Positions 16,894-26,532 of a stretch of 64,000 bases of DNA are shown here, piece by piece (position 1 is the stretch's first letter; every line of letters starts with the position of its first letter). A program made the translations under genes and the position numbers. A model generated the notes under the pieces. That model had not been told where the DNA came from, did not search any database, and saw nothing but the letters and a program-made list of their open reading frames with translations. This DNA is from Paenibacillus methanolicus (lineage in GTDB: Bacteria > Bacillota > Bacilli > Paenibacillales > Paenibacillaceae), in the NCBI RefSeq assembly GCF_008124765.1, contig NZ_VNHS01000014.1, positions 45,731 to 109,730 on the forward strand. The letters are read 5' to 3'.

Positions 16894-17241
16894 TTACTCG
16901 GCCCCAGCGGTCTTCATCTCGATGATGCGTTCGGTTGTGGCGATGAAATCCTTCAGATGGCGCACCGCTTCCTCGATATCCAGGCTGTAATAAATCTCGG
17001 TAGCTACTTTGGCGGCCTGAACGAGGTTGGCTTGCTTTAGAATCTTCAAATGATGAGAAATCGCGGATCGGGACATTGGCGATCGCTCCACGATCTGGGC
17101 CACATTGAGCGAGTCGTGCTTCGTCAGCAGCATAATAATATCTTGCCGGATCGGGTCGGCCAAGGCGAGGAAGATGGGGCTGCATTCCCTCAGCTGGCGA
17201 TGAACGAGCGTCTCGAGTTGCGTCGTGTTGGGGGCGTCCAT
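16894..17241 (-). CDS. ArsR family HTH repressor
   Basis: The 115-residue winged-helix protein has the core HTH LNVAQIVERSPMSRSAISHHLKILKQANLVQ, diagnostic of ArsR/SmtB regulators. It has no obvious paired-cysteine metal site in the alpha3 or alpha5 helices, so it is probably not a metal sensor. The C terminus has an Ile/Glu-rich helix that should dimerise. It heads a two-gene unit with the SDR. Matching A/T-rich dyads before both genes suggest autorepression plus control of the SDR. Confidence 0.85.
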   Translation of the reverse strand: MDAPNTTQLETLVHRQLRECSPIFLALADPIRQDIIMLLTKHDSLNVAQIVERSPMSRSAISHHLKILKQANLVQAAKVATEIYYSLDIEEAVRHLKDFIATTERIIEMKTAGAE

Positions 17242-17274
17242 TGGTGCATCGTCTCCATTTTGCTATCAACTAAG

Positions 17275-17292
17275 TAACTAAATATTTGGTTA
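17275..17292. promoter_or_regulatory. ArsR-type operator in the repressor promoter
   Basis: TAACTAAAT (17275-17283) and ATTTGGTTA (17284-17292) form an 18-bp dyad with 8 of 9 positions matched. The near copy at 16846-16863 supports a shared binding protein. Confidence 0.55.
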
Positions 17293-17541
17293 TTTAAACA
17301 TAATGCGGAATTTCGGTATTGTCAAGGGGAGTATTGGAGCGAGTGTTCCAACTACGAGGGAGCTTTGACATACGGAAGTACGAGCGAATGGAAGGTATAC
17401 GTTATACGACGAAAGTGCGTGCAATCGCAGTCCGCGGTTTTTGGTATGGGGAGCACAAGAACAAAGGGAATATGTCTAATCAAGTCGAATATGATTAATC
17501 TAGCATTTGTTTATTTCATACCGCTTGTGGAGGCCTTAATC

Positions 17542-20088
17542 ATGATGAGAAGCACGAGCCTTCTTATTCCCCCCGCGCGAAAATCGTTGGTGTCCCGCCC
17601 GCGGCTGACGCGCAAGTTGGAGGAAGGCATGGAGGTCAAGCTGACTTTAATATCCGCCCAGGCGGGCTACGGCAAGACGACGGCGTTAAGCGAGTGGGCG
17701 AGACAATGCCGCTGCCCGGTAGCCTGGGTCTCGCTGGACAAGTACGACAACGACTGGAGCGCGTTCTGGAGCTGCGTTCTGGCTTCCATACGACGACAGC
17801 TGCCGCGGTTCGGGGAATCGATTGCATTTCTGCTTGAGCCGGCTTCGGCGGCTTCGATTGATTCGGCCATATCGGTATTCGTGAATGAACTCCACTCGAT
17901 TAGCGGTGAATTCGTTCTGATTCTGGATGATTACCATGTCATCGAGAACGCGTCCGTGAACGAAGCGATGCGCTTTATGCTTCAATATTTGCCGCCGCAT
18001 GTCCATCTCTATATCGCAAGCCGCACCGAGCTGTCTTTTCCTACGGCGAGACTGTTGGCCAAAGGGGAGCTCAACGTCATTCGGATCGAGGATATGCGCT
18101 TCGAGCTGGAAGAAGGGGTTGTTTTCTTCCGGGAGACAACGGACTTATCGTTAACGGAGAAACAAGTCGCGGAGCTGTTCGAACAGACGGAAGGCTGGGT
18201 GAGCGGACTGCAGCTTGCGGCGATTACGCTGAAACGGAGCAGCAATATTCCGGACACGATTCGCGAGTTCGGCGGCCGGCAGCGCCGCATTTCCGATTAT
18301 TTGTTGGAAGAAGTGTTCGCGCATTTGCCCGAATCGCTGCGGGAATTTCTGCTGGCAACCTCCGTGCTCGGCCGCCTGAACGGGGAGATGTGTCAAGCGG
18401 TAACGGCGAAGCCCGACGGGCAGAAGCAATTGGAGAAGCTGGAACAGCTCAATTTGTTCCTTATTCCGCTCGACGATCAGCGGGATTGGTTCCGGTATCA
18501 CCACCTGTTGTCCGAGTTCTTGCAGCAGCTAAGCGCCAGAGAATATCCCGAGCTATGGCGGCAATCCCATCATCGGGCCGCGGCTTGGCATGAGCGGGAA
18601 GGGCTCTGCGAAGAAGCGGTGGAGCATTACCTCAAAGCGCGGCAAATCGAGGAGGCCATCCGGCTCATCGAGCGGCTCTTGCCGGAACTCATGCTCACGA
18701 AGGGCCATGTGCTGCTGAGGTGGATCAATGCCCTGCCGGAGGGCAGTTACGCGTTCAAGCCGACGTTCGAATTGTTCTATATTTCCCAGCTGCTGATGGA
18801 TGGCGAATGGAGCCGGGGGCTGCGCAGAGCCGAGGAAGCGGAGAAGCGCTTCGAAGCCATGAAGGCGTTCATCCCGGAGTCCGACTGGAATACGTTAATG
18901 GGCAATCTGTATTATTTATGCGGCATCTTCGCCTACCTGCTGCAGGACTTGCCGCTCACTTCGCGATATTTCGAGCTGACGGAGCGCTGTCTGCCGGAAG
19001 GCAGCAGCTTCCAGATGATTTCAACCAAACGGTATCAAGGGCACGAAGGGTTCATGGATCTTCTCTCGTTAACCCGCGATCTTCGCGAGGTGGAGCAATT
19101 TCTGCTGAAGTGGATCCAGACGTGGGAGAAGAAAGAGAATTACCCGTTTATCGGCTACTTTTACCTGACGTACGGCTTGCTGCTGTATGAGCGGAATCGG
19201 CTGGAAGAGGCGGAGCGGGTTCTCGGACAAGCGCTGAACCGGGAGGATTTGCGGGCCAACGTATGGATCTGGATTCAACTCGGCCTTGCGTCGTCCAGGC
19301 TTCAACAGGCGCGGGGGAACGGGGGCCATGCGATCGAGTGGCTTGGCCGGTTCGGCTCGAACGTCGATTCGCCCGATCTGCACGTGATTCGCAAAAGGAT
19401 CGAGGCGGAGCAAGCGCAGCTGTTCCTGATTCAAGGGCAGCGCGAGAAGGCTTACGCTTGGCTGAAGCAAAGCGGGTTGTCGCCGGCGGACGACGTAACC
19501 ATGCGCCATTTTGACGAGTATCTGATCCTGGTCAAGGCGCTCGCGGCGAACCATCGGATCGAGGACGCCCTGCGCGTGCTCGAGCAGCTGGAGCGGTCGG
19601 CGGCTCAGGCCGATCGGCTGCGCGATCGCATCAAGCTGAAGATCGCGCAGAGCGTGGTGCTCTGGCAATCCGATCAGCCCCATGCGGCATTGGAACCGTT
19701 AGCGACCGCCTTGCGGCTGTCGGAACCGGGGGGCTATATGCGCAGCTTCCTTGACGAAGGTCCGCCGATGGTCGAGATGCTAGCTGAGTTGCTGCATGAA
19801 CGGCAAGAAGCCGCGATGTCGCTGGCGTCCTTGAACTATGTTCGCCTCCTTATTGAAGCCGCAGGCGGCGGTCTGTCACCTCACCCGCTGTCGGATGCGC
19901 CTCTGACCGAGAAGGAAGAGGCGGTGCTCGCCTTGCTTGCGGACGGATTCATCTATAAGGAAATTGCCGCTAAGCTGAATATTACGCTGGACACGGTAAA
20001 GTTCCATTTGAAGAACGTATATCGCAAGTTAGGCGTCAACAACCGGGCGCAAGCGATTCAACGCGTCAGGAAAGTAAATCAATCGTGA
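17542..20088 (+). CDS. MalT-type LuxR family ATP-dependent transcriptional activator
   Basis: The 848-residue STAND-type regulator has a P-loop SAQAGYGKTT near the N terminus (K45) and a Walker B-like FVLILDDYH. A long alpha-helical TPR-like sensor region (about 350-770) follows, then a C-terminal LuxR HTH (LTEKEEAVLALLADGF...TVKFHLKNVYRKLG). This is the MalT/LAL architecture, in which ATP and an inducer drive oligomerisation and activation. The frame is open upstream to 17365, but ATG 17542 follows TGGAGG by 9 bases and matches family N termini. The giant SLH protein gene lies immediately downstream, separated by a terminator and a 16-bp palindrome, and is a plausible target. Confidence 0.85.
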   Translation: MMRSTSLLIPPARKSLVSRPRLTRKLEEGMEVKLTLISAQAGYGKTTALSEWARQCRCPVAWVSLDKYDNDWSAFWSCVLASIRRQLPRFGESIAFLLEPASAASIDSAISVFVNELHSISGEFVLILDDYHVIENASVNEAMRFMLQYLPPHVHLYIASRTELSFPTARLLAKGELNVIRIEDMRFELEEGVVFFRETTDLSLTEKQVAELFEQTEGWVSGLQLAAITLKRSSNIPDTIREFGGRQRRISDYLLEEVFAHLPESLREFLLATSVLGRLNGEMCQAVTAKPDGQKQLEKLEQLNLFLIPLDDQRDWFRYHHLLSEFLQQLSAREYPELWRQSHHRAAAWHEREGLCEEAVEHYLKARQIEEAIRLIERLLPELMLTKGHVLLRWINALPEGSYAFKPTFELFYISQLLMDGEWSRGLRRAEEAEKRFEAMKAFIPESDWNTLMGNLYYLCGIFAYLLQDLPLTSRYFELTERCLPEGSSFQMISTKRYQGHEGFMDLLSLTRDLREVEQFLLKWIQTWEKKENYPFIGYFYLTYGLLLYERNRLEEAERVLGQALNREDLRANVWIWIQLGLASSRLQQARGNGGHAIEWLGRFGSNVDSPDLHVIRKRIEAEQAQLFLIQGQREKAYAWLKQSGLSPADDVTMRHFDEYLILVKALAANHRIEDALRVLEQLERSAAQADRLRDRIKLKIAQSVVLWQSDQPHAALEPLATALRLSEPGGYMRSFLDEGPPMVEMLAELLHERQEAAMSLASLNYVRLLIEAAGGGLSPHPLSDAPLTEKEEAVLALLADGFIYKEIAAKLNITLDTVKFHLKNVYRKLGVNNRAQAIQRVRKVNQS

Positions 20089-20090
20089 TT

Positions 20091-20124
20091 CGAGAGACAG
20101 TGCCCCTTGAGGTACTGTCTCTCG
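20091..20124 (+). terminator. Hairpin after the LuxR gene
   Basis: CGAGAGACAGT (20091-20101) pairs with ACTGTCTCTCG (20114-20124), and the stem extends inward. Only a weak T-rich tail follows (TGTTGTG), so termination may be partial. Confidence 0.55.
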
Positions 20125-20174
20125 TGTTGTGCGGGGAGCCAACCGGCCTACCTACCCGATTTCGGCGCCTCGAT

Positions 20175-20190
20175 CTACCCGCGCGGGTAG
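20175..20190. promoter_or_regulatory. 16-bp perfect palindrome upstream of the SLH surface-protein gene
   Basis: CTACCCGCGCGGGTAG is perfectly palindromic, with an extra CTACCTACCCG nearby (from about 20150) giving further half-sites. It lies about 190 bases before the surface-protein start and about 24 bases before a -10-like TATAGT (20214-20219). An operator function is likely but the binding protein is unknown. Confidence 0.45.
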
Positions 20191-20362
20191 GTCCAATCGA
20201 TTCCGCCTTGTTTTATAGTAGAGGTTGGGTCTACGAGCTCGAATTCTGACGAATCGGCGAGAAAGTCTTCGTGAATTAAAGGAGCGTCTCGCTTCTAATT
20301 ACAGTGAACAAATCGGCTTTATATCGATTTTAAACCTATGGAAAAGGTGCGTGTTGGTAACG

Positions 20363-23300
20363 ATGTATAGACGTTTAGCGGCCATGCTGATCATGTGCGC
20401 TCTCCTGGCGGGACTCCTGCCGGCCCCAACTCCGGCTTCGGCCGCCTCCGGCGATTTCCTGGCGATCGCATACGGCAACGGGACGTACGTAGCGGTTGGC
20501 GAGGGAGGCGTGATCAAGACTTCAGCCGATGGAGAGAATTGGAGAGAGACGACCGTGCCGAATCGGGCTTATACCGATGTGGCCTACGGCAATGGGGTAT
20601 TCGCGGCGGTCGGGGATAAAGGCGCTATTATCGTGTCCGAGAACGGCAGTGACTGGTCCCATTCTGCATCCGGCGTGACGGCGCAGTTAGAAGGCATTAT
20701 TTATCAGGACGGGAAGTTCACGGCCGTAGGGCTAGGCGGAGCCGTTACAACGTCGACGGATGGCGTAACGTGGACCAGCCAGACCTCGTCTACGTCCAAA
20801 AACCTCGGTCAGCTTACCTATGGCAATGGCCTATACGTGGCGGCGGGTTCCGATGCGATGCTAACCTCCGGCGATGGCGTGATTTGGACGGAGCGCGCCG
20901 TGGCAACGAACGGGGAGTCTCTTGTTTCCGTTAGCTACGGGGATGGGATGTTCGTGGCCGTCGGAGGCTACTATTTTGGCGGCGGAAGCGGCGTTGTCAT
21001 GACATCCGTGGACGGAATCGCGTGGACCACGCGGGAATCCGGAGACGCCACCGCGTACATCGAAGACGTCGCGTATGGGAACGGCAAGTTCATGGCGGTC
21101 GGCAAAAGAGGGGTCATACTCGTCTCTGAGAACGGCATCGACTGGCAGGATCGCACGGCCGGCACGTTGGCGGATCTTAAAGGCATTACGTTCGCCGATG
21201 GGAAGTTCATGGTGGCGGGCACTGGCCGCACCATCCTAAGTCCAAATGAAATATCGAGTTGGATACATCCGACATCGCCGACTGTGTCTACGCTGCTCGA
21301 CATCGCGTATGGCAACGGCATGTTCGTGGCGACAGGGCAGAACGGCGCGCTCGTCACGTCCCCCGACGGCGTCAACTGGTCAAGCCGCGTCTCCGTCGAT
21401 GCGACCCAAATGGAGGGGATCGCATACGGCAACTCGCGGTTCGTTGCGGTAGGATACGGCGACAAGATCATCACCTCCGAAGATGGAATCACGTGGACCG
21501 ACCGTACGGGCCCGTGCTGCACGTCGGGGGTCTATCACGATCTCTTGTTCGCGAACGGCAAGTTCGTGGCCGCTTATAATGGTGGTGCAGTCAAGACGTC
21601 TGAAGATGGGATCACCTGGACGGAACATCCCTCGGGCACGAGCTCTCTCCTGAGCGATCTGGCCTATGGGAATGGCGTCTTCGTCGGGGCAGGGGCGGAT
21701 GGTTCCATTGTGACCTCTACCGATGGGGAGACATGGACGCTTAAGTATAAGTCTGCACGCGGTCTATTGAGCGTCGCTTACGGCAACGGCATGTTCGTGA
21801 CGGGAGACGACTCAGGGTCCGTACTGACCTCAAGCGATGGTATCACGTGGACGAAGCAACCGGCGGGTATTAATAATCCGATTACAAGGATTACATATGG
21901 AAAAGGGAAGTTCATCGCCGTAGGGGATAACGGCACCATCGCCTCATCGGCCAATGGCGTTGCTTGGGGAGATATGACCTGGATTACCCCACGTGATCTG
22001 AAAGCCATTACGTACGGCAATGGGACCTATGTGGCTGTCGGGGCGAAAGGGACGATCGTTCACTACAGGGCGTCCGATCTGAGCGGACTGACGGTCTCGG
22101 CGGGGACGCTTACGCCGGCCTTCGATAAAGGGGTATACCGGTATTCGGTTAGCGTTGCGAGCGGCGTGGACCGCATCTCGCTCATGCCAACCGTTGAGGA
22201 TGCGGGGGCGACGGCAACCGTGAACGCTATACCGGTCGCGAGCGGCTCGGCGTCCGGAGAGATCGTGCTGAGCGTAGGCAACAACCCGATTACCGTTGAA
22301 GTGACGACGGCGGACGGCAGGACGATGCAGAAGTATGAGGTGACGGTGAAGCGTGCGGTGCCGCCAAGCACGAATGCCAACTTGAGCGACCTGATCGTGA
22401 CTAGCAGCTCCCCCTTAAGCCCTGCATTTGCGCCGGAGATACATAGCTACCGGATAAGCGTTCCCTACGATAACATCGATCCTTTTACGGTCATACCGGG
22501 TGCTGCCGACGCAGGATCGACGATTAAGGTCAACGGTCAGGTGGTTCCAACAGGCGGGATATCCGAAGCAATCGAGCTGAGCGTCGGCGAGACCCTCGTT
22601 GTCATTGACGTGACGGCCGCGGACGGCTTGACCAAGACGACGTACACGGTTACGGTGACGCGAGAAGCACCGCCTAGTGCTAACTTGGGCAGTCTGACCT
22701 TATCGGACGGAATCGCGTTGAGTCCTGCTTTTGCGCCGGGTACGCTTGCTTACACGGCAAACGTCGCGCATGAAGTGAATAGGATGTCGATCACGGCGAC
22801 CGTATCGGATGCGACAGCAAGGCTGGAGTTATACGGCGGGACTCGCTCCGGAACGCTCCCTAGCGGTACGCCATACATGGTCGAACTGAAAGTCGGCTCC
22901 AATCCAATTCTCATCAGAGTGACATCAGAGGACAGCAAGACGGTCACCGAATATATGGTAACCGTAACGCGTGCCCCCGCGCCGCCAAGTACGGACGCGA
23001 GCTTGCGCATATTGAGTTTTAGCGCATATGGATCGCTTACCCCGGCGTTCGCGCCGGGAACGTTGAACTACACGATGAATGTAGACAACGGAGTGAGCGA
23101 AACTAGCGTGTCGACCGACGCGACGGATGCGGGCGCGACGGTGCGGATTAACGATCAAGCGGGCAATTATATGGGGTCGATCCCGCTGAGCGTCGGCGAT
23201 AATCGGATCACGATCGAAGTGACGGCCGCGGACGGAATCACGAAGCGGACCTATACGGTAACCGTGACGCGTGCGGCACCCCCATTAAGCGGGAACTCCA

Positions 23301-25513
23301 ATTTGAGCAGCTTGACTTTATCGGACGGCATCGCGCTGGATAAAATATTCTCTTCGGAAACGCTCTACTACGACGCGGATGCGGCCTATGAAGTGAGCAC
23401 GCTATCGGTAACGCCGACCGTGGCGGACGTCGGCGCGACCGTCAAGGTGAATGGTGCACCGGTAACAAGCGGAACGTTATCCGACAGCATTCCGCTGCAT
23501 GTAGGCGTTACCGCCATCGATATTGAAGTGACGGCCGCGAATGGTTCACAGCGGACGTACACGATTTGGGTCACGCGCGCGGCGGTCAGCGTGAGAGCGA
23601 GCTTGAGCAACCTGACGCTGTCGGACAGCGTTGCGCTGAGCCCGGCATTCGCGTGGGACACCGTCAGCTACGCGGCAGAGGTCGCGAATGACGTGAGCGC
23701 CCTAACGTTCACGCCTACGGCGTCGACCGCGGGAGCGAAGATCGCGGTCAACGACAAGGCGGTAGCCAGCGGGTCGGCATCGGAACCCGTTACCTTGAAT
23801 GAAGGCGCGAATACGGTATCGGTTGCGGTCACATCCGCGGACGGTACAATTACGCACCAGTATACGGTAACGGTCACGCGTGCCACGGCATTGCCGAGTT
23901 TAAGCCATCTGGTCTTATCGGGCGGCGCGGTGCTGGACCCGGCATTCCAGCCGGCTACGACGGAATATACCGCTTACGTCGCGAACGGCGTGAGCAGCCT
24001 GACGGTGACGCCGACGGCGGCGGATGCGGAAGCGGCGATTATCGTGAAGGACATGATGGTCGCAAGCGGCACGGCATCGGACGAAGTCGCGCTGAAGGTG
24101 GGCATCAACTCCATTCCTATCTTCGTGATGGCGGCGGACGGCATGACATCGCAGACCTATATGGTGACGGTGGTTCGGTCGGAGGCACCTGCGGCGAGCA
24201 AGAACGCTACCCTAAGCAACTTAGCGTTGTCGGGCGGCGCAACGCTGAACCCGGCGTTCGCCTCGGGCACGACGAGCTACGCCGCTAGCGTGGCGAACGT
24301 TGTAAGCAGCGTGACGGTTACGCCGACAGCGGCGGAAGCCGGTGCGAAGGTCAAGGTGAAGGATGTAGTGGTAGTAAGCGGAAGTGCGTCCGCCCCGATC
24401 ACGTTGAACGTCGGCGCGAACGTCGTTGAGGTTGTGGTTACGGCCGCAGACGGCAGGACGACGAAGACGTACACGGTAACCGTAACGCGCGAGGCGGCGG
24501 CGGTATCGCCTCCGACAAGCCCGTCTACGCCGACGCCGCCTTCGAACGAACCGGTCGTGACGCGCAACGGCGAGTTGACGCTACCCGTGGGCAGATCCGG
24601 AGAGGTGAGCATGGGCAACGCCGTGAAGGTGTCGATTCCGAGCGGGGCGGCAGGTCAAGAACTACGGGTGAAAATCGAAGCCGTGCTGAATACGGAAGGT
24701 CTGTTAACGGCTGATGAGACGCTGGCCAGCACGATCTATGAAATGACGAAAAACTTCACGCAAAACTTCGAGAAGCCGATCACGCTGACGTTTGCCTTCG
24801 ATCCGGGCCTGGTGAAGGAGAACCAAAAGCCCGTTATCTTCTATTACGATGAGGCGAAGCGGGAATGGATCGAAGTCGGCGGTACCGCAAAAGGCGGCGA
24901 AGTAAGCGTAGAAGTGGATCATTTTACGAAATTCGCGGTCTTCGCGGTGGATAAGGAAGAGGCTGCCCCGACGCCGGCATTCAACGACATCGCGGGAAAT
25001 TGGGCCGAAGCGAACATTAAGCGCGCGACGAGCCTCGGCTTGGTCAAAGGCTACGAAGATGGCATGTTCAAACCGGGCCATACCATCACGCGCGCCGAAT
25101 TCACGGTAATGCTCATGAACGCGCTGAAGCTGCCGCATGCAGGAGGAGAGCCGGCCTTCACGGATACGGCGCAAATCGGAGCTTGGGCGAGAGAAGCAAT
25201 TGCTCAGGCGGTGGAAGCGGGGATCGTGAAAGGCTACAAGGATGGCTCCTTCCATCCGAATGCCGAGATCACCCGCGCCGAGATGGCCGCCATGATCGCC
25301 GCCGCGCTGGAATTGTCCATTCCCGTGGATGCCGCCACGGGTTTCGCGGATGACAACGCGATCCCGGCATGGGCGAAAGGCGCGGTAGCCGCGATCAAAG
25401 CGCACGGCCTTATGGAAGGCGCGGCCGACGGTAGATTTAGCTCCATGGCTCATGCGACGCGAGCCGAAGCGGTGACGGTGCTCATTCGCATGTTGGAGCA
25501 GGCAGAGGCATAA
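20363..25513 (+). CDS. Giant SLH-anchored surface protein with propeller and cadherin-like repeats
   Basis: The protein is about 1,716 residues. A signal peptide (LIMCALLAGLLPAPTPASAA) leads into 14 units of about 40 residues with the pattern AYGNG.FVAVG..G.I.TS.DG..W. Units 7 and 14 are the degenerate ones, so two seven-bladed beta-propellers are likely. Eight units of about 95 residues follow (L..L.LS....L.PAF...T..Y...V......TVTPT...A...V), the cadherin-like beta-sandwich family (Pfam PF12733 type). Next come a Pro-rich spacer, a ZU5-like region and three SLH domains at the C terminus that bind pyruvylated cell-wall polymer. ATG 20363 is chosen; GTG 20351 and TTG 20354 are alternatives closer to AAAAGGTG. 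It is monocistronic. Confidence 0.85.
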   Translation: MYRRLAAMLIMCALLAGLLPAPTPASAASGDFLAIAYGNGTYVAVGEGGVIKTSADGENWRETTVPNRAYTDVAYGNGVFAAVGDKGAIIVSENGSDWSHSASGVTAQLEGIIYQDGKFTAVGLGGAVTTSTDGVTWTSQTSSTSKNLGQLTYGNGLYVAAGSDAMLTSGDGVIWTERAVATNGESLVSVSYGDGMFVAVGGYYFGGGSGVVMTSVDGIAWTTRESGDATAYIEDVAYGNGKFMAVGKRGVILVSENGIDWQDRTAGTLADLKGITFADGKFMVAGTGRTILSPNEISSWIHPTSPTVSTLLDIAYGNGMFVATGQNGALVTSPDGVNWSSRVSVDATQMEGIAYGNSRFVAVGYGDKIITSEDGITWTDRTGPCCTSGVYHDLLFANGKFVAAYNGGAVKTSEDGITWTEHPSGTSSLLSDLAYGNGVFVGAGADGSIVTSTDGETWTLKYKSARGLLSVAYGNGMFVTGDDSGSVLTSSDGITWTKQPAGINNPITRITYGKGKFIAVGDNGTIASSANGVAWGDMTWITPRDLKAITYGNGTYVAVGAKGTIVHYRASDLSGLTVSAGTLTPAFDKGVYRYSVSVASGVDRISLMPTVEDAGATATVNAIPVASGSASGEIVLSVGNNPITVEVTTADGRTMQKYEVTVKRAVPPSTNANLSDLIVTSSSPLSPAFAPEIHSYRISVPYDNIDPFTVIPGAADAGSTIKVNGQVVPTGGISEAIELSVGETLVVIDVTAADGLTKTTYTVTVTREAPPSANLGSLTLSDGIALSPAFAPGTLAYTANVAHEVNRMSITATVSDATARLELYGGTRSGTLPSGTPYMVELKVGSNPILIRVTSEDSKTVTEYMVTVTRAPAPPSTDASLRILSFSAYGSLTPAFAPGTLNYTMNVDNGVSETSVSTDATDAGATVRINDQAGNYMGSIPLSVGDNRITIEVTAADGITKRTYTVTVTRAAPPLSGNSNLSSLTLSDGIALDKIFSSETLYYDADAAYEVSTLSVTPTVADVGATVKVNGAPVTSGTLSDSIPLHVGVTAIDIEVTAANGSQRTYTIWVTRAAVSVRASLSNLTLSDSVALSPAFAWDTVSYAAEVANDVSALTFTPTASTAGAKIAVNDKAVASGSASEPVTLNEGANTVSVAVTSADGTITHQYTVTVTRATALPSLSHLVLSGGAVLDPAFQPATTEYTAYVANGVSSLTVTPTAADAEAAIIVKDMMVASGTASDEVALKVGINSIPIFVMAADGMTSQTYMVTVVRSEAPAASKNATLSNLALSGGATLNPAFASGTTSYAASVANVVSSVTVTPTAAEAGAKVKVKDVVVVSGSASAPITLNVGANVVEVVVTAADGRTTKTYTVTVTREAAAVSPPTSPSTPTPPSNEPVVTRNGELTLPVGRSGEVSMGNAVKVSIPSGAAGQELRVKIEAVLNTEGLLTADETLASTIYEMTKNFTQNFEKPITLTFAFDPGLVKENQKPVIFYYDEAKREWIEVGGTAKGGEVSVEVDHFTKFAVFAVDKEEAAPTPAFNDIAGNWAEANIKRATSLGLVKGYEDGMFKPGHTITRAEFTVMLMNALKLPHAGGEPAFTDTAQIGAWAREAIAQAVEAGIVKGYKDGSFHPNAEITRAEMAAMIAAALELSIPVDAATGFADDNAIPAWAKGAVAAIKAHGLMEGAADGRFSSMAHATRAEAVTVLIRMLEQAEA

Positions 25514-25540
25514 CTCGCATACGGAACGATAAACGACGGG

Positions 25541-25568
25541 AAGGACACCGATGATGGTGTCCTTTTCT
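25541..25568 (+). terminator. Terminator of the SLH surface-protein gene
   Basis: AAGGACACC (25541-25549) pairs with GGTGTCCTT (25556-25564), continuing into TTC. It abuts the stop codon of the convergent epimerase gene. Confidence 0.8.
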
Positions 25569-26528
25569 TTATTTAGGGGCGGACTGCGGCGTGTTGACGT
25601 GATTTCGGTACCAGCGTATCGTATCCGCGATGGCTTCTTTCATCGGCGTCGCCTGCATGCCGAACGTCGCGCTGAACTTCGAGCTATCCATGACGAAGGG
25701 GTGCTTCCATTGATACATCATCTCCGCCATCTCGCGCATGGTGGGATTCGCCAAGCCGAGCAACCGAATCAACCATGTGTCCGCTACGCCGGATTTGGCG
25801 CGCGTGTTCCATTCGGCGGCGATGGCCAGGCAGAGCTCCATTTGCGTAACCGGCGGATTGCTGGGGACATGCCAGACTTCGCCGAGGGCGCTGTCTTGGG
25901 TGCCGGCAATCGCCAACGCTTTCCCGAAATCCGGCGCGTAGGTGAACGTATGCGGCAGGTGCCGGCTGCCGAGCAGCGTGGCCCGCTTGCCGGCCAACAG
26001 CGGACCGAATATGAACGGCGTTGCCGCCTTATCGTCGGGGCCCCAAAAGTCGGATCCGCGCACGCGGGCGACCCGAAGCTTCCCCTCGCGGTGAGCTTGT
26101 TCGAGCGCTTCGGTCATGAGCTGGCGCACCTTCCCCTTGCGGGTATGCGCGCGACACGGCGTGCTCTCGACGAAAGGGCTGGAAGAAGGCATGCCGTACA
26201 TATATAAGTTCTCGGCGACGATCAGACGCGCGCCATGAACGGCCGTTCCGTCCACGATGGCTTGCTGCATCGGCATGAAAGACGTGACCCAATCCGGATA
26301 CGCGGGCTGCGCGCATTGATAGACCGCCGCGGCGCCCGTCGTGAGCGCGGTGACGTTCGACCGGTCATAAGCGTTGCCGGCCACGACTTCGACTTCCTCG
26401 GGCACGCCCCTTCGATCGCCCGTTCGGTTAACGAGACGCACCTGTTTATTCAACCGAAGCAGCTCTCGCATCGTCCATTTCCCCAACGGGCCCGTTCCGA
26501 AAATAACATGCAGCTCCTGATGATTCAT
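25569..26528 (-). CDS. NAD-dependent epimerase/dehydratase (atypical extended SDR)
   Basis: The 319-residue protein has an N-terminal Rossmann motif VIFGTGPLGKWTMREL (GxGxxG) and a downstream active-site-like ENLYMYG in place of the usual YxxxK. This is typical of atypical extended SDR or NmrA-like proteins with uncertain catalysis. FGPLLAGKRATLLGSRHLPHTF marks the substrate-binding part. It starts 4 bases after the DUF4386 stop codon on the minus strand, so the two are translationally coupled. The divergent AraC-type gene at 27343 is the likely regulator. Confidence 0.8.
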   Translation of the reverse strand: MNHQELHVIFGTGPLGKWTMRELLRLNKQVRLVNRTGDRRGVPEEVEVVAGNAYDRSNVTALTTGAAAVYQCAQPAYPDWVTSFMPMQQAIVDGTAVHGARLIVAENLYMYGMPSSSPFVESTPCRAHTRKGKVRQLMTEALEQAHREGKLRVARVRGSDFWGPDDKAATPFIFGPLLAGKRATLLGSRHLPHTFTYAPDFGKALAIAGTQDSALGEVWHVPSNPPVTQMELCLAIAAEWNTRAKSGVADTWLIRLLGLANPTMREMAEMMYQWKHPFVMDSSKFSATFGMQATPMKEAIADTIRWYRNHVNTPQSAPK

Positions 26529-26532
26529 GCCG

